In this document: positions 62,286 through 64,000 of the stretch, one piece after another
Layout of the letters: the number at the start of each line of letters is the position of its first letter
Position numbering within the stretch: position 1 is the stretch's first letter
DNA from: Anadara kagoshimensis
Lineage: Eukaryota > Mollusca > Bivalvia > Arcoida > Arcidae
DNA: 64,000 nt
Assembly: GCA_021292105.1 (NCBI GenBank)
Contig: CM037867.1
Location: 39,487,343-39,551,342 of the forward strand
Reading direction: 5' to 3'
The notes under the pieces: model-generated
Database searches by the model: none
The model's input: only the letters and a program-made list of their open reading frames with translations
Told to the model about the DNA's origin: nothing
Position numbers and translations under genes: made by a program

Positions 62286-62507
62286 TACTGTAAACATATT
62301 TAATTTCGAGAGTATTTATTTTCGCGGTATAGAGACTTTAGACATATCCGCGTAATTAAATTTCGCGTTTTGAAATTTGAACTATAAAACAATAAGCATA
62401 ATATAATTTTCGCTCGATATTAATTTTCGCGCAAAACAAACGACGCGAAATAAGCGAAAATTAGTACACCGCGAAAACTGTATTATAATACAGTAAAGTA
62501 TCATTTT
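62286..62507. mobile_element. CpG-rich MITE with TTACTGTA ends
   Basis: Ends TACTGTAAACATATTTAATT and AACTGTATTATAATACAGTA. Interior has TTTCGCG, TTTTCGCGG and CGCGAAA words on both sides of the centre, in inverted orientation. TA lies at the edges. Unusual CpG retention for this window. Confidence 0.65.
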
Positions 62508-62544
62508 TTATATTTTAACTAGTAACTGCTCCTACTAAACAATA

Positions 62545-62935
62545 AAGAGGGCGCGGTGGCCTAATGAATAAGACGTCAGTCTTCAAATCCAGGGTCTCTC
62601 ACCGCTGTGAGTTCGAGTCCCGCTCGGACCACATGAGGGAAAGTGAATTTTCCTTGCCGTTGGCCTTTACTGATTCACCTGGTATCAGTATAATGGACTG
62701 GGGGAGTGGTACGCTTGTCTGCGGCGTACTGACTCTGTGAGCTAGCACGGTAAAGTCGCCCTGAGTGCGCGCTAGTACAAGGCAGACCATACAACACACT
62801 CGCACTTCACATGCATACACAAAAATTGTTCATAGATTAATCCATAAAGATTAATTAAATAGTTCTCGTCGCGAATAGCTGAAAAATTGCTGATGCGACG
62901 TTAAAGCAACATTCAACCAACCAACAAAACCTACT
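62545..62935 (+). mobile_element. SINE-3, full length
   Basis: Head GCGCGGTGGCCTAATGAATA, CTTCAAATCCAGGGTCTCTC and B-box-like GAGTTCGAGTCCCGCTCGGA. Body CGGTAAAGTCGCCCTGAGTG; tail AATAGCTGAAAAATTGCTGA and GCGACGTTAAAGCAACATTC. The best preserved SINE-3 here. Confidence 0.85.
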
Positions 62936-63013
62936 AAACAATAATCACATCTCTAAAACCAGACCCTATCACTTAGATTTTCCTGACAAGTTCGGCAATA
63001 TTTTATGATATAG

Positions 63014-63262
63014 GCCCCTTGTTTCACAATCATTCCTTAACTAAGACTTTCCTTAGCTTAAATTTAGCAAAAGTTTGAATCTTTAAAATTCTGTTAATTT
63101 TTCAGACATTCAGGAATGTAAGGTGTCATTTTTAAGATCAAGTCTAGATTAAAACATATGCATTTAGTTTTGAGCAAAATATTTTTAAGTAGTTCCAAAA
63201 AGAGATAACCAAAATTTGCTAAATTTAAGTTAAGGAAAATCTTAGCTAAGGAAACATTGTGA
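63014..63262. mobile_element. Fold-E copy
   Basis: Left arm TTGTTTCACAATCATTCCTT / AACTAAGACTTTCCTTAGCT; right arm AAGTTAAGGAAAATCTTAGC / TAAGGAAACATTGTGAAACT. The middle GATCAAGTCTAGATTAAAAC matches 58985-59345. Confidence 0.88.
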
Positions 63263-63357
63263 AACTGGGCCAGGTTCTACAAATAAGTCTAAACAAAATG
63301 ATACGATAGCGACCTATAAATGACACATTAAACTTACTAATATCTTCAAAACTAACA

Positions 63358-63598
63358 GGCACCGGTTTCATAATCATTCCTTGACTAAGATTTTTTAACT
63401 TAAGTTTAGCAAATTATTAACAATGTTTTTTTTTTTAAAAAAATTGATATGACAAATTAGAATTTTCATAAGCTTGAAATGATCTTCAAAAGGAGACTTA
63501 AATTTCAGAATTAACAAAATTATTAAGGTCTGATATTTTGTCAGATTTAAGTTCAAGGAAATCTTAGCTAAGGTATTATTGTGAAACCGGGACCAGAA
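63358..63598. mobile_element. Fold-E copy
   Basis: Left arm CCGGTTTCATAATCATTCCT / TGACTAAGATTTTTTAACTT; right arm AAGTTCAAGGAAATCTTAGC / AAGGTATTATTGTGAAACCG. The middle resembles that of 62012-62284 (AAGCTTGAAATGATCTTCAA). Confidence 0.85.
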
Positions 63599-63599
63599 T

Positions 63600-63670
63600 T
63601 ATTAAAAGTTAAATTTGGCAGATTTGAGTTAATGAAAATCCTAGTTAAGAAATGATTGTGAAACTGGGGC
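63600..63670. mobile_element. Fold-E right-arm fragment
   Basis: TTTGAGTTAATGAAAATCCT then AGAAATGATTGTGAAACTGG, a single arm directly after the previous copy. Confidence 0.75.
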
Positions 63671-63671
63671 T

Positions 63672-64000
63672 TGGTTCACCTAACCAATAATCCCATTTGG
63701 ACCATATGTAAAACCAGACCCTATCTTATGATTCTATTTAAAGATTTCCAGAAGTACCTGTTCATTACTGGAATCACTGTTTTATGTTTTATTATTTGTT
63801 TGTGTAATTCTAGCAAGATGTCATCACACAAAACCACCCACCATGTTAAAAACGTATTAATTTTATTGTTCATCATATTGTTTGTTACAATGCCGGTACA
63901 ATATGATGGGTAACATGATACGTAACACACGTCATTATTTTACAAAACACGCGAACCATATTGTAATCGAACCCAGTGTGTAAAATCTAACGAACACTTA
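63672..64000. other. No recognised feature
   Basis: The 80-codon + frame (63671-63913) and overlapping - frame have no domain or splice support. Confidence 0.4.

Overview
The window looks like intergenic or intronic DNA from an animal, most likely a marine lophotrochozoan and probably a mollusc. It is AT-rich and has no bacterial-style gene packing. It is filled with tRNA-headed SINEs, small inverted-repeat DNA transposons, microsatellites and minisatellites. A stray 18S rRNA fragment at 47544-47682 (- strand) is clearly metazoan. The mollusc assignment is an inference from the repeat style; no host gene here fixes the species.

Layout. 1-2.1 kb: tandem repeats of ~98 and ~150-180 bp. 2.4-8.9 kb: AT-rich DNA with MITE and SINE copies. 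9.2-9.9 and 15.4-16.3 kb: two repeat-poor islands that could be regulatory. 12.4-13.3 kb: a SINE split by a hAT-like element. 17.5 kb: the best host coding exon (- strand). 19.0-20.5 kb: a 36-bp minisatellite that resembles the end of a MITE. 27.7-29.7 kb: a TCA-rich array and three 180-bp units. 31.2-31.8 kb: a hAT-like element with the first part of a transposase. 32-39 kb: SINE fragments, several of them tandemly amplified. 40.3 kb: a possible 3'-terminal exon (- strand) with a poly(A) signal. 41-46 kb: nested SINEs and hAT-like elements. 47.2-48.6 kb: a stack of elements, one carrying the 18S fragment. 48.7-53.6 kb: weak exon candidates and a promoter-like cluster near 53.6 kb. 53.8-60.6 kb: tandem arrays (TTTA-linked triplicate, 49-bp, 78-bp, 144-bp). 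60.6-64 kb: foldback elements, another SINE and trinucleotide repeats.

Names used here are local. SINE-1 has a head like TAGCTCAGTTGGTAGAG and is ~340 bp. SINE-2 has a GGCCGAGTGGT head and is ~230-260 bp. SINE-3 has a GGTGGCCTAATG head and is ~350 bp. MITE-A has CTATGTTTCCAT-type ends and is ~172 bp. MITE-G has AGAGTTCC ends. MITE-P has CAGT ends in TA. Fold-E is a foldback element with a CCAGTTTCACAATCATTCC-type end. hAT-N1 to N6 have CAGxG...CxCTG ends and 5-6 bp direct repeats. F and H are dispersed repeats of unknown class.

The main result is not a gene pathway but a record of repeat dynamics. SINE interiors and a MITE end appear as tandem arrays at several places. hAT-like elements repeatedly land inside SINEs and MITEs, so insertion order can be read. 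One hAT-like element has captured 18S rDNA. Host coding content is low, and all exon calls are tentative except the one at 17.5 kb, which is moderately supported.
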